A stretch of 64,000 bases of DNA, taken from Leifsonia sp. NPDC080035 (lineage in GTDB: Bacteria; Actinomycetota; Actinomycetes; Actinomycetales; Microbacteriaceae). The translations under genes were made by a program, and so were the position numbers. The notes beneath the pieces are model-generated. The model worked only from the letters and a program-made list of their open reading frames with translations. It did no database searches and was not told where the DNA came from. The DNA is taken from positions 2,604,001 through 2,668,000 of the forward strand of contig NZ_CP157390.1 of NCBI RefSeq assembly GCF_040050925.1. The letters run 5' to 3'. Below are positions 25,875 to 33,480 of the stretch, one piece after another. Positions within the stretch are counted from its first letter, which is position 1. Each line of letters opens with the position of its first letter.

Positions 25875-27322
25875 GCGCGGAGAACGGCGTCGGCAAGACG
25901 GACGAGGGCAAGCTCTGGGGAGCGCGGTTCGCCGGCGGCCCGTCGCCGGAGCTCGCCCTGCTGAGCAGGTCCACGCACTTCGACTGGGCGCTCGCCGCCT
26001 ACGACATCGCGGGCTCGCGCGCCCACGCGAAGGCGCTCGCCTCCGCCGGCTACCTGACCGACGAGGAACTGGCGGGGATGCTCGACGCACTCGACCGCCT
26101 CGACGACGATGTGGCCTCCGGCGTGTTCGTCGCGGCCGAGACGGATGAGGACGTGCACGGCGCGCTGGAGCGCGGCCTCATCGAGCGTGCGGGCGCGGAG
26201 CTCGGCGGCAAGCTGCGCGCCGGCCGGTCCCGCAACGACCAGATCGCGACCCTGGTGCGGATGTACCTGCGCGACCACTCCGGCGTGATCGCCGAGCAGC
26301 TCATCGCGCTGGTGGACGCGATCGCGGCGCAGGCGGACGCGCATCCCGCCGCCATCCTGCCGGGGCGCACCCACCTGCAGCACGCGCAGCCGGTGCTGCT
26401 GGCGCACCACCTGCTCGCACACTGCTGGCCGCTCGTTCGCGACCTGGAGCGGCTGGTGGACTGGGATCGACGTGCCGATGTCTCGCCGTACGGTGCGGGA
26501 GCGCTCGCCGGCTCCACGCTCGGGCTCGACCCCCTGCTCGTCGCCCGCGAGCTCGGCTTCGCCGCCAGCTCGGAGAACTCGATCGACGGGACGGCCGCCC
26601 GCGACGTCGTCGCGGAGTTCGCGTTCGTCACCGCTCAGATCGGCGTCGACCTGTCGCGCTTCGCCGAGGAGATCATCCTCTGGAACACCCGCGAGTTCGG
26701 CTTCGTCACGCTCGACGACTCCTACTCCACGGGGTCCTCGATCATGCCGCAGAAGAAGAACCCGGACATCGCGGAGCTCGCCCGCGGCAAGTCCGGCCGC
26801 CTGATCGGCAACCTCACCGGCCTCCTCACGACGCTGAAGGGCCTGCCCCTCGCGTACAACCGCGACCTGCAGGAGGACAAGGAGCCGGTGTTCGACTCGG
26901 TCCGGACGCTGGAGGTCCTGCTCCCCGCGTTCACCGGGATGGTCGCCACCCTGCGCTTCCACACCGACCGGATGGCCGAGCTCGCCCCGCAGGGCTTCTC
27001 GCTCGCGACGGACGTCGCCGAGTGGCTGGTGAAGCAGCACGTCCCGTTCCGCAACGCCCACGAGATCACGGGCAGCCTGGTGCGCTTCGCCGAGGACAAC
27101 GGGCTGGAGCTGCACGAGGTCTCGGACGAGCAGCTCGCCGCGATCGACCCGCTGCTGACGCCGGAGGTGCGCAGTGTGCTCACCGTCGAGGGCTCGGTGG
27201 CGAGCCGTGCCGGGGCCGGTGGGACGGCGCCCGAGCGCGTGCAGGAGCAGCTCGCGGCGCTCACCGAGCGGGTGCGGGCGGTCGCGGGCGGGTTCGCCGC
27301 CGCGCGCCGGGACCTCGTCTGA
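25871..27322 (+). CDS. argH: argininosuccinate lyase
   Basis: Last step: argininosuccinate to arginine and fumarate. 483 residues, with WGARFAGGPSPELALLSRS at the start, AGRSRNDQIATLVRMYLRD, GRTHLQHAQPVLLAHHLLA (catalytic His) and the fumarase-superfamily signature GSSIMPQKKNPDIAELARGK. It follows argF directly; argR and argG, which usually lie between them in actinobacteria, are absent, so argininosuccinate synthase must be encoded elsewhere. Confidence 0.95.
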   Translation: MSAENGVGKTDEGKLWGARFAGGPSPELALLSRSTHFDWALAAYDIAGSRAHAKALASAGYLTDEELAGMLDALDRLDDDVASGVFVAAETDEDVHGALERGLIERAGAELGGKLRAGRSRNDQIATLVRMYLRDHSGVIAEQLIALVDAIAAQADAHPAAILPGRTHLQHAQPVLLAHHLLAHCWPLVRDLERLVDWDRRADVSPYGAGALAGSTLGLDPLLVARELGFAASSENSIDGTAARDVVAEFAFVTAQIGVDLSRFAEEIILWNTREFGFVTLDDSYSTGSSIMPQKKNPDIAELARGKSGRLIGNLTGLLTTLKGLPLAYNRDLQEDKEPVFDSVRTLEVLLPAFTGMVATLRFHTDRMAELAPQGFSLATDVAEWLVKQHVPFRNAHEITGSLVRFAEDNGLELHEVSDEQLAAIDPLLTPEVRSVLTVEGSVASRAGAGGTAPERVQEQLAALTERVRAVAGGFAAARRDLV

Positions 27323-27338
27323 CGACCCCGGATCCGAC

Positions 27339-27968
27339 GTGACGCTCTACCGCCCCGAGCGCGACGCCTTCCTGGCGTCGTCGATCGAGGTCGCCCCGAG
27401 GCTGCTCGGGGCGGTGCTCCGGCACGAGTCTCCCGAGGGCGCCGTCGCCGTGCGCATCACCGAGGTGGAGGCGTACATCGGCGACGGCCTCGACCCCGGT
27501 TCGCACGCGTTCCGGGGGCGCACCAAGCGCAACGCGGTGATGTACGGCGAGCCCGGTCACCTCTACGCGTACTTCACCTACGGCATGCACGTGTGCGCCA
27601 ACGTGGTCTGCTCGCCGGAGGGCGAGGCGTCCGCGGTGCTGCTGCGCGCGGGCGAGGTGGTCGAGGGGGAGGAGCTCGCCGCGCACCGGCGCGCGGGCGT
27701 GACCGGCCGGGCGATCCCGCACCGGGACCTCGCGCGCGGTCCCGCGCGGCTGGTGGTCGCCGCCGGGCTGAGCCTCGCCGACGATGGCGCCGACCTCTTC
27801 GCCGCTCCCTTCGAGCTGCTGCTCCCCGCGGTCCAGGCCGAGTACGCGACGGGGCCGCGCACCGGCGTGTCCGGCCCGGGCGGCGGCGGGGCGTTCCCCT
27901 GGCGCTACTGGCTGCCGGGGGACCCGACGGTCTCGCCGTACAAGCGGCACCCGAAGTCCCACGACTGA
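27339..27968 (+). CDS. DNA-3-methyladenine glycosylase (AAG/MPG family)
   Basis: A 209-residue monofunctional glycosylase removing alkylated purines. ITEVEAYIGDGLDPGSHAFRGRT is the family signature, with the catalytic Glu in EVEAYIG; YFTYGMHVCANVV supplies the intercalating Tyr region and LARGPARLVVAAGL the nucleotide pocket. GTG 27339 is 16 nt after argH, so it may ride on the arginine transcript. A strong hairpin follows. Confidence 0.92.
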   Translation: MTLYRPERDAFLASSIEVAPRLLGAVLRHESPEGAVAVRITEVEAYIGDGLDPGSHAFRGRTKRNAVMYGEPGHLYAYFTYGMHVCANVVCSPEGEASAVLLRAGEVVEGEELAAHRRAGVTGRAIPHRDLARGPARLVVAAGLSLADDGADLFAAPFELLLPAVQAEYATGPRTGVSGPGGGGAFPWRYWLPGDPTVSPYKRHPKSHD

Positions 27969-27985
27969 GTCCTCGCCGGACCGCC

Positions 27986-28040
27986 GCGGGAAGGGAGGAC
28001 ATCCCCGCCGATTCGGCGGTCGGGGTCCTCCCTTTCCCGC
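27986..28040 (+). terminator. terminator after the glycosylase gene
   Basis: GCGGGAAGGGAGGAC (27986-28000) pairs with GTCCTCCCTTTCCCGC (28025-28040) with a single bulged T; further inner pairs CCGCCG/CGGCGG close the stem. It would end the long argC to glycosylase transcript. Confidence 0.8.
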
Positions 28041-28180
28041 ATTCCGCGGCGAGGTGCGCTGAGGATCCTCCCTCCCCGACGCGCTGTGTACGGCGGACGC
28101 TCTCCACAGATCTCGGATCGGGCCGTGGGCGGGATGTCCACGGCGTTACCGTCGACTCTCGACCGAGAGGAGCGAGCCGC

Positions 28181-28708
28181 ATGGAGTCGATCGGGGGAGC
28201 GTCGTCCACCGTTCAGGCGGGTGCCGTCGTCGCCGTCCTGACGTTCGCGTACCTTGCCGTCGCCAGTGTCCGGCTGGCACGGGCCGACCTGCGCCGGCAC
28301 GTCCTGCCGAACGCGATCGTCGTCCCTGCGTTCCTCGTCGGGGCGGTCGGCCTGTCCGCTTCCGCCGTACTCGCCGGCGCTCCGGCCCGGCTGGCCGTCG
28401 CGGGGGCGGGCGCCGTCGGGATGTTCGTGCTGTACCTGGTGCTGGCGGGCCCGGGAGGCATGGGGTTCGGGGATGTGAAGCTCGCGGGTGTTCTCGGGCT
28501 CTTCCTCGGCTATCTCGGCTGGACACCCCTCGTGGTCGGCGCCGTCGCCGCGTTCGTGCTCGGCGGCGGCTACGCGATGCTGCTGCTGGGGGCGCGGCGC
28601 GCGACGGGCGACAGCGGCATCCCGTTCGGGCCATGGATGCTGGCGGGCGCGTGGCTCGCGATCGTGGCCGCACCTGTCCTGCGGGTGCCGATCCTCGATT
28701 CGGGCTGA
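28181..28708 (+). CDS. prepilin peptidase-like membrane protease (A24 family)
   Basis: A 175-residue protein with five to six membrane segments and both catalytic aspartates of type IV prepilin peptidases: the first in RADLRRHVLPNAIV and the second in MGFGDVKLAGVLGLFLG (the GxGD motif). It lacks the N-terminal zinc-cysteine methylase domain, so it is the short TadV/CpaA-type that only cleaves the prepilin leader. GAGAGGAG precedes ATG 28181. No pilin, tad or flp gene is in the window, so its substrate is elsewhere. Confidence 0.82.
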   Translation: MESIGGASSTVQAGAVVAVLTFAYLAVASVRLARADLRRHVLPNAIVVPAFLVGAVGLSASAVLAGAPARLAVAGAGAVGMFVLYLVLAGPGGMGFGDVKLAGVLGLFLGYLGWTPLVVGAVAAFVLGGGYAMLLLGARRATGDSGIPFGPWMLAGAWLAIVAAPVLRVPILDSG

Positions 28709-28764
28709 GCGGCTCGGCCATCCCTCGGGCCGCCGCTCACGGGCCGCTCGGGCCGCCGCTCAGC
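28704..28764. terminator. inverted repeat between convergent genes
   Basis: GCTGAGCGGC (28704-28713) and GCCGCTCAGC (28755-28764) overlap the two stop codons of the convergent genes, with a GC-rich 41-nt interior holding two copies of CGGGCCGCCGCTCA. It may be a bidirectional terminator; the long loop makes this uncertain. Confidence 0.4.
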
Positions 28765-29359
28765 TCGCCGCGAAGCGGAAGAGACCGGCGCAGACGCACG
28801 CCCAGACGATGCTCACCAGGGTGCCGATGATGAACCGCTCCCTGGCCTCAGCGGCCTCGAGTTCGGTGAAGCGGCCGACGCCCTTGATCGCGATCAGCAC
28901 GCCGAGTGCCTCAGGGAAGCCCGCCATGATGGCGCCCGTGGTCGCGAACCGCTCGAGGTAGCCGATCGTCGTCCCGCCGCGCAGCACCTCCCGGGTGGCC
29001 TCGACGCCGCTCACCCGGTCGTGCACGACGATCCCGCCGTGAGACCCGGGCACCGTGGTGCTCCTCGTGGCGAGGGCCAGCACCAGCTGGGCGGCGGGGC
29101 CGCCGCCGAGGACACTGAGGGTGAGGGCGACGATGCCGATGAGGAGGCGGTAGACCAGCGGAGCCGGATGCTGCGGAATCGCCGCGAGCACGAACGCGAG
29201 AGCGAGCAGGGCGACGGCGACGTAGACCAACGGACGGCGCGGGCTGCGCAGCGTCGCCACGATGCAGCAGACCGAGGCGATCGTCAGGATGAGCGTGACT
29301 CCCCAGATGGCGAACGGCGCGATCTCCGCGAAGATCGAGGGAAGGGGCAGCACGGTCAT
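28760..29359 (-). CDS. membrane protein, DUF3307-like, partner of SatD
   Basis: A 199-residue protein with hydrophobic segments near 13-35, 44-61, 68-90, 140-160 and 175-196. The C-terminal third, IGYLERF...AIMAGFPEALGVLIAIKGVGRF.EL...RFIIGTLVSIVWA, resembles from memory the C-terminus of DUF3307 proteins (LER, K..aRF.EL, E..LIGTLlS), which accompany SatD-type proteins in many bacteria. Its ATG overlaps the SatD-like stop by 4 nt. The role is not established. Confidence 0.6.
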   Translation of the reverse strand: MTVLPLPSIFAEIAPFAIWGVTLILTIASVCCIVATLRSPRRPLVYVAVALLALAFVLAAIPQHPAPLVYRLLIGIVALTLSVLGGGPAAQLVLALATRSTTVPGSHGGIVVHDRVSGVEATREVLRGGTTIGYLERFATTGAIMAGFPEALGVLIAIKGVGRFTELEAAEARERFIIGTLVSIVWACVCAGLFRFAAS

Positions 29360-30006
29360 CCGTCCTCCGTGGGTCGGTCGGCATCCTCGTCGCCGGCGGC
29401 CTGGGCGGCGTCGGCGCTCTCCAACAGCCTAGTCAGGGCCGGGCGGGCCGCCAGCTCGGCGCGCAGGCCGGCGGCCCGTGCCCGGTCGCTGGCCGACTGC
29501 GGGGTGATGCCGAGGCGCGCTCCGGCCTCGGCCTGGGTGAGCCCGGAGGTGACCAGGTCGTAGAGCTCCCAGCCGGCGGCGCTGCGCGTGGAGCGGATGG
29601 TGAGCAGGAGGCCGAGCAGCGCTTCCACGTCCTCGGCGGATCGGGGCTCGGCGACGCTCTCGCTCGCGAACCGGGTGGCGCTGCGCTTGGCGCGCGTGAC
29701 GGCGGAGCGGGCGGCGACGAACGCGTCCCCCGTGGCCTCCCTGGTGTTCCGGGGCAGGGGGAGGCGCACCGTTCCGATCCCTAGCCCCACGCTCCACTCG
29801 CCGCTCCTGGTGAGATCGAGGACGATGTCGAGGGCCGTCGCGGCGTGCCCGGTGAGGGCCTGCAGCTCGTCCCCGGCGTTCCGGTCGACCGGCAGCGCCA
29901 GGTGGTCGCCGAAGCGCTCGCCGAGCGCCGATTGGACGGCGCCGACGATGTCGGGCCGAGTGCGGCTTCCGACCTGGTCCGCGGTGATCACGTACATGTT
30001 CGCCAC
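29356..30006 (-). CDS. SatD-like protein with C-terminal helix-turn-helix
   Basis: A 216-residue soluble protein. The N-terminal domain opens YVITADQVGSRTRPDI and contains RNAGDELQAL and SVGLGIGTV, the SatD pattern; the C-terminal part WELYDLVTSGLTQAEAGARLGITPQSASDRARAAGL (about 148-183) is a clear helix-turn-helix of sigma/LuxR-like type. A nucleotide-sensing repressor of its own operon is a reasonable guess, supported by the three palindromes over its promoter. ATG 29998-30000 is a second possible start; GTG 30006 has GAGAGG 6 nt upstream. Confidence 0.65.
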   Translation of the reverse strand: MANMYVITADQVGSRTRPDIVGAVQSALGERFGDHLALPVDRNAGDELQALTGHAATALDIVLDLTRSGEWSVGLGIGTVRLPLPRNTREATGDAFVAARSAVTRAKRSATRFASESVAEPRSAEDVEALLGLLLTIRSTRSAAGWELYDLVTSGLTQAEAGARLGITPQSASDRARAAGLRAELAARPALTRLLESADAAQAAGDEDADRPTEDG

Positions 30007-30014
30007 CTCTCGCT

Positions 30015-30092
30015 ATCAGGACTCCAAACCTGATCTGCATGTTATCAGGCGTGCAGGCCTGATGCAATGCCAATCAGGCTGTCGGGCCTGAC
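30015..30092. promoter_or_regulatory. three-operator array between the SatD-like gene and tyrS
   Basis: Three palindromes ATCAGG-N8-CCTGAT lie at 30015-30034, 30044-30063 and 30073-30092 (the last ends CCTGAC). They are spaced exactly 29 bp start to start, with 9 bp between neighbours. They cover a minus-strand promoter, TTGCAT-N17-TAACAT, for the SatD-like gene, and stop about 30 bp before the tyrS -10. The likely ligand is the helix-turn-helix of the SatD-like protein. Confidence 0.8.
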
Positions 30093-30123
30093 CTTCGGTC
30101 CCGGGGGCGCGGAACCCCGCTGA

Positions 30124-30129
30124 TACTCT
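30124..30129 (+). promoter_or_regulatory. -10 box of tyrS
   Basis: TACTCT (or GATACT two nt earlier) with a 6-nt spacer to GTG 30136, which favours that start over GTG 30130. Confidence 0.45.
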
Positions 30130-30135
30130 GTGGGG

Positions 30136-31452
30136 GTGTCTGAATCGGCCGTCTCCAACGAACAGCGTCTCACTGCGCAGACCAACGACCCGTCTTTCGA
30201 GGACGTCTGGGATGAGCTGAAGTGGCGCGGGCTCATCCACGTCTCCACGGATGAGGCCGAGCTCAAGCAGCTCCTGGCCGGGGACCCGATCACGTATTAC
30301 TGCGGCTTCGACCCGACCGCGGCGAGCCTGCACCTCGGTCACCTGGTGCAGCTGCTGACGATGCGTCGCCTCCAGCTCGCCGGTCACAAGCCGCTCGGCC
30401 TCGTCGGCGGTTCCACCGGGCTCATCGGCGACCCGCGCCCCACGGCCGAACGCACGCTGAACACCCGCGAGACCGTGGCGGGATGGGTGCGGTCGCTGCA
30501 GGAGCAGGTGTCCACCTACCTGTCGTTCGAGGGCGAGAACGCCGCGCGCCTGGTCAACAACCTCGACTGGACGGCACCGCTGTCCGCCATCGACTTCCTC
30601 CGCGAGATCGGCAAGCACTTCCGCGTCGGCACGATGCTGAAGAAGGACGCCGTCTCGGCGCGCCTGAACTCCGACGAGGGCATCTCGTACACCGAGTTCA
30701 GCTACCAGATCCTGCAGGGTCTCGACTTCCTCGAGCTGTACCGGCAGTACGGCTGCGTGCTGCAGAGCGGCGGCAGCGACCAGTGGGGCAACCTGACCAG
30801 CGGCACCGAGCTCATCCGCAAGGTCGAGGGCGTGCACGTGCACGCCATCGGAACGCCGCTGATCACCAACAGCGACGGCACCAAGTTCGGCAAGAGCGAG
30901 GGCAACGCGATCTGGATCGACGCGGCGCTCACGAGCCCGTACGCCTTCTACCAGTTCTGGCTCAACACCGACGACTCCGACGTCGTCGACCGGCTGAAGG
31001 TCTTCACCTTCCTCACCCGCGACGAGATCGGCGAGTACGAGCGGAAGGTGAAGGAGGAGCCGTTCAAGCGCGAAGCGCAGCGCCGGCTGGCGTACGACGT
31101 GACAGCGCTCGTCCACGGTGCGGAGGCGACGGAGGCGGTCATCGCCGCATCCGAGGCCCTCTTCGGGCAGGGCGACCTGGCCGGCCAGGACAAGGCGACG
31201 CTGGAGGCCGCGCTGCGCGAGCTCCCGAACACGACGACGGCCGCGTCGACGACCATCGCCCAGGCGCTGGTGGACACCGGCCTGACCAAGAGCCTGAGCG
31301 AGGCACGCCGGGCCGTGAGCCAGGGCGGCGTGTACGTGAACAACGCGAAGGTCGAGGACGGCGAGTCCGCGGTCGGCGACGCGCTGCTGCCCGGCGGCAT
31401 GGTCGTGCTGCGGCGCGGGAAGAAGACCCTCGCCGGCGTGTTCGTCGAGTAG
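30136..31452 (+). CDS. tyrS: tyrosyl-tRNA synthetase
   Basis: Class I enzyme charging tRNA-Tyr, 438 residues. The HIGH motif is HLGHL at about 66 and the KMSKS motif is KFGKS at about 250, followed by EGNAIWID. SYQILQGLDFLELYRQYGC is the tyrosine-binding segment, and the last 65 residues (TTIAQALVDTGLTKSLSEARRAVSQGGVYVNN) are an S4 RNA-binding domain. Intact. A 65-residue gene and tlyA follow closely. Confidence 0.97.
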   Translation: MSESAVSNEQRLTAQTNDPSFEDVWDELKWRGLIHVSTDEAELKQLLAGDPITYYCGFDPTAASLHLGHLVQLLTMRRLQLAGHKPLGLVGGSTGLIGDPRPTAERTLNTRETVAGWVRSLQEQVSTYLSFEGENAARLVNNLDWTAPLSAIDFLREIGKHFRVGTMLKKDAVSARLNSDEGISYTEFSYQILQGLDFLELYRQYGCVLQSGGSDQWGNLTSGTELIRKVEGVHVHAIGTPLITNSDGTKFGKSEGNAIWIDAALTSPYAFYQFWLNTDDSDVVDRLKVFTFLTRDEIGEYERKVKEEPFKREAQRRLAYDVTALVHGAEATEAVIAASEALFGQGDLAGQDKATLEAALRELPNTTTAASTTIAQALVDTGLTKSLSEARRAVSQGGVYVNNAKVEDGESAVGDALLPGGMVVLRRGKKTLAGVFVE

Positions 31453-31455
31453 GGT
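31450..31455 (+). promoter_or_regulatory. -10 box before the 65-residue gene
   Basis: TAGGGT overlaps the tyrS stop codon and lies 7 nt before ATG 31463, so the small gene and tlyA may have their own leaderless promoter. Confidence 0.35.
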
Positions 31456-31462
31456 GGCCGGC

Positions 31463-31660
31463 ATGGATCGCGACGAGGATGCCGTCGGCGAGGAGCGCGC
31501 CGAGGGCGCCGAGCGCGCCGGGGGCGTTGACGAGGGCCTGCTGCCGCGTCTCGAGGTGATCGAGGAGCAGCCGCTGGCCGCGCGCGCCGAGGCGTACGCG
31601 CAGCTGCACGCCGAGCTCTCCGCGCGCCTCGAGGGCGCGGACACGCCGCGGCATGCCTGA
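31463..31660 (+). CDS. conserved small protein between tyrS and tlyA
   Basis: A 65-residue acidic protein: a Glu/Gly-rich first half, then LLPRLEVIEEQPLAARAEAY, a helix with the LEVIEEQPL.eRA..Y..lh.eL pattern that I recall from the same position in other actinobacteria. It overlaps tlyA by 8 nt. GTG 31454 is an alternative start adding three residues. The function is unknown. Confidence 0.65.
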   Translation: MDRDEDAVGEERAEGAERAGGVDEGLLPRLEVIEEQPLAARAEAYAQLHAELSARLEGADTPRHA

Positions 31661-32444
31661 GCGGCTCGACGTCGCGCTCGCGGCGCGCGGGCTCGCACGC
31701 TCGCGGTCGCACGCGGCGACGCTGATCGCGGAGGGACTCGTGACGGTCGACGGCCGTCCGGTCGTGCGCGCGTCGGCGAAGGTCGCGGAGGACGCGGTCA
31801 TCGAGGTCGCGGGCGCCGACCACTACGTGAGCCGGGGCGCGCACAAGCTGATCGCCGCGCTCGACGCCTTCGACATCCCCGTCGCCGACCGCGTCGCCCT
31901 CGACGCAGGGGCGTCGACGGGCGGCTTCAGCCAGGTGCTGCTCGAGCGCGGCGCCGGCCGCGTGATCGCCGTGGACGTCGGGCACGGCCAGCTCGCACCC
32001 GCACTGGCGGGGGAGGCGCGGCTGGAGTCGTACGAGGGCGTCAACGTCCGCTCGCTCACGCCCGAGCTGCTCGCCGGCCTGACCGGCTCGCCCGTGCGTC
32101 CCGATCTCGTGGTGGCCGACCTGTCCTTCATCTCGCTCGGCCAGGTGCTGCCCGCCCTCCGGGCGACCGCCGCCGAGGACGCCGACTTCGTGCTGCTGAT
32201 CAAGCCGCAGTTCGAGGTGGGCCGCGGCGGCATCCGGGAGGGCATCGTGCGCGACGCCGGCCTGCGCGCTGACGCGGTCGGCGGGGTGCTCTGGGCGGCC
32301 TTCGACACCGGTCTCGGCACCGGCGGCCTGATCCCGTCGCCGATCGCCGGCTCGCACGGCAACCGGGAGTTCCTGGTCTGGTTGAGCGCCGGCGGCAGCA
32401 ATCCGACGGAGTGGCTCGACCGCATCCAGGAGGTCGCCGGATAG
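31653..32444 (+). CDS. tlyA: TlyA family rRNA 2'-O-methyltransferase
   Basis: A 263-residue protein with an N-terminal S4 domain (RLDVALAARGLARSRSHAATLIAEGLVTVDG) and a FtsJ-like methyltransferase domain: SAM motif ALDAGASTGGFSQVLLERGA, then AVDVGHGQL, DLSFISL and LIKPQFEVGR, carrying the K-D-K-E residues. In mycobacteria TlyA methylates 16S and 23S rRNA and its loss gives capreomycin resistance; the old hemolysin name is historical. 263 residues fits. Confidence 0.93.
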   Translation: MPERLDVALAARGLARSRSHAATLIAEGLVTVDGRPVVRASAKVAEDAVIEVAGADHYVSRGAHKLIAALDAFDIPVADRVALDAGASTGGFSQVLLERGAGRVIAVDVGHGQLAPALAGEARLESYEGVNVRSLTPELLAGLTGSPVRPDLVVADLSFISLGQVLPALRATAAEDADFVLLIKPQFEVGRGGIREGIVRDAGLRADAVGGVLWAAFDTGLGTGGLIPSPIAGSHGNREFLVWLSAGGSNPTEWLDRIQEVAG

Positions 32445-32553
32445 TCCTCCACGGAGGGTGTCCGGGATGTGAATTTTCCCCAGACGCGAGCGATCCGCCC
32501 AGCAGCGGCGGAATCTCCGACAGAATGGGAAGACGGAGCAAAAGGGAGGCAAC

Positions 32554-33480
32554 GTGACGGAAACGGGTGCAGCGCCGCGGTACATCCTCGTCGTCGCGCA
32601 CACCGGCCGTCAGGACTCCCTGCTCGCGGGAGTGCGCGTGTGCCGTCAGCTCATCGACGCGGGCGTCGTCCCTGTGCTGAGCGAGGACGAGCGTCGCGAC
32701 CTGCTCACGGCGGAGCCGGACCTCGACGCGGTCGCCGTGCTGGGCGACGAGGTGCAGCCCAACGAGCTGGAGCTCGTCATCGTGCTCGGGGGCGACGGCA
32801 CCATCCTGCGCGCGGCCGAGCTGGTCCGCGGCTGCACGGCCCCGCTGCTCGGCGTGAATCTGGGGCACGTCGGCTTCCTCGCCGAGAGCGAGCGCGACGA
32901 CCTCGAGATCGCGGTGGCCCGCGGGCTCTCCAAGGACTACGAGGTGGAGGAGCGCATGACGCTCTCCGCGCGTGTGAAGGTCGGCAAGGAGGTCGTCTAC
33001 GAGAGCTGGGCTCTCAATGAGGCGACGGTGGAGAAGGCGAGCCGGGAGCGGATGCTCGAGGTCGTCATCGAGGTCGACGGGCGTCCGATGTCGAGCTTCG
33101 GCTGCGACGGCGTCGTGATGTCCACGCCGACGGGGTCGACGGCGTACTCGTTCTCGGCGGGCGGACCGGTCGTGTGGCCGGGCGTCGCCGCACTGCTGCT
33201 GGTACCGCTCAGCGCGCACGCGCTGTTCTCCCGCCCGCTCGTCGTCGACGCCGACTCCTCGCTCGCGGTCGAGCTCCTCGACCGCGCGGGCGGGGAGGGC
33301 ATCCTCTGGTGCGACGGCCGTCGTGCCTTCGACCTGCCGCGGGGGGCGCGCGTCGTGGTGCGTCGGTCGCCGATCCCGGTGCGGCTCGCGCGGCTGCACA
33401 CCGGTGCGTTCACCGACCGGCTCGTGCACAAGTTCGATCTGCCCGTGACGGGGTGGAGGGGGCCGGCGGGCCGTGACTGA
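32554..33480 (+). CDS. nadK: NAD kinase
   Basis: Makes NADP from NAD and ATP or polyphosphate. 308 residues with VIVLGGDGTILRAAEL (GGDG motif), LGVNLGHVGFLAES, and SSFGCDGVVMSTPTGSTAYSFSAGGP with the NE/D and GCDG elements. Start GTG 32554 is preceded by GGGAGG. It overlaps recN by 8 nt, as in many actinobacteria. Confidence 0.95.
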   Translation: MTETGAAPRYILVVAHTGRQDSLLAGVRVCRQLIDAGVVPVLSEDERRDLLTAEPDLDAVAVLGDEVQPNELELVIVLGGDGTILRAAELVRGCTAPLLGVNLGHVGFLAESERDDLEIAVARGLSKDYEVEERMTLSARVKVGKEVVYESWALNEATVEKASRERMLEVVIEVDGRPMSSFGCDGVVMSTPTGSTAYSFSAGGPVVWPGVAALLLVPLSAHALFSRPLVVDADSSLAVELLDRAGGEGILWCDGRRAFDLPRGARVVVRRSPIPVRLARLHTGAFTDRLVHKFDLPVTGWRGPAGRD

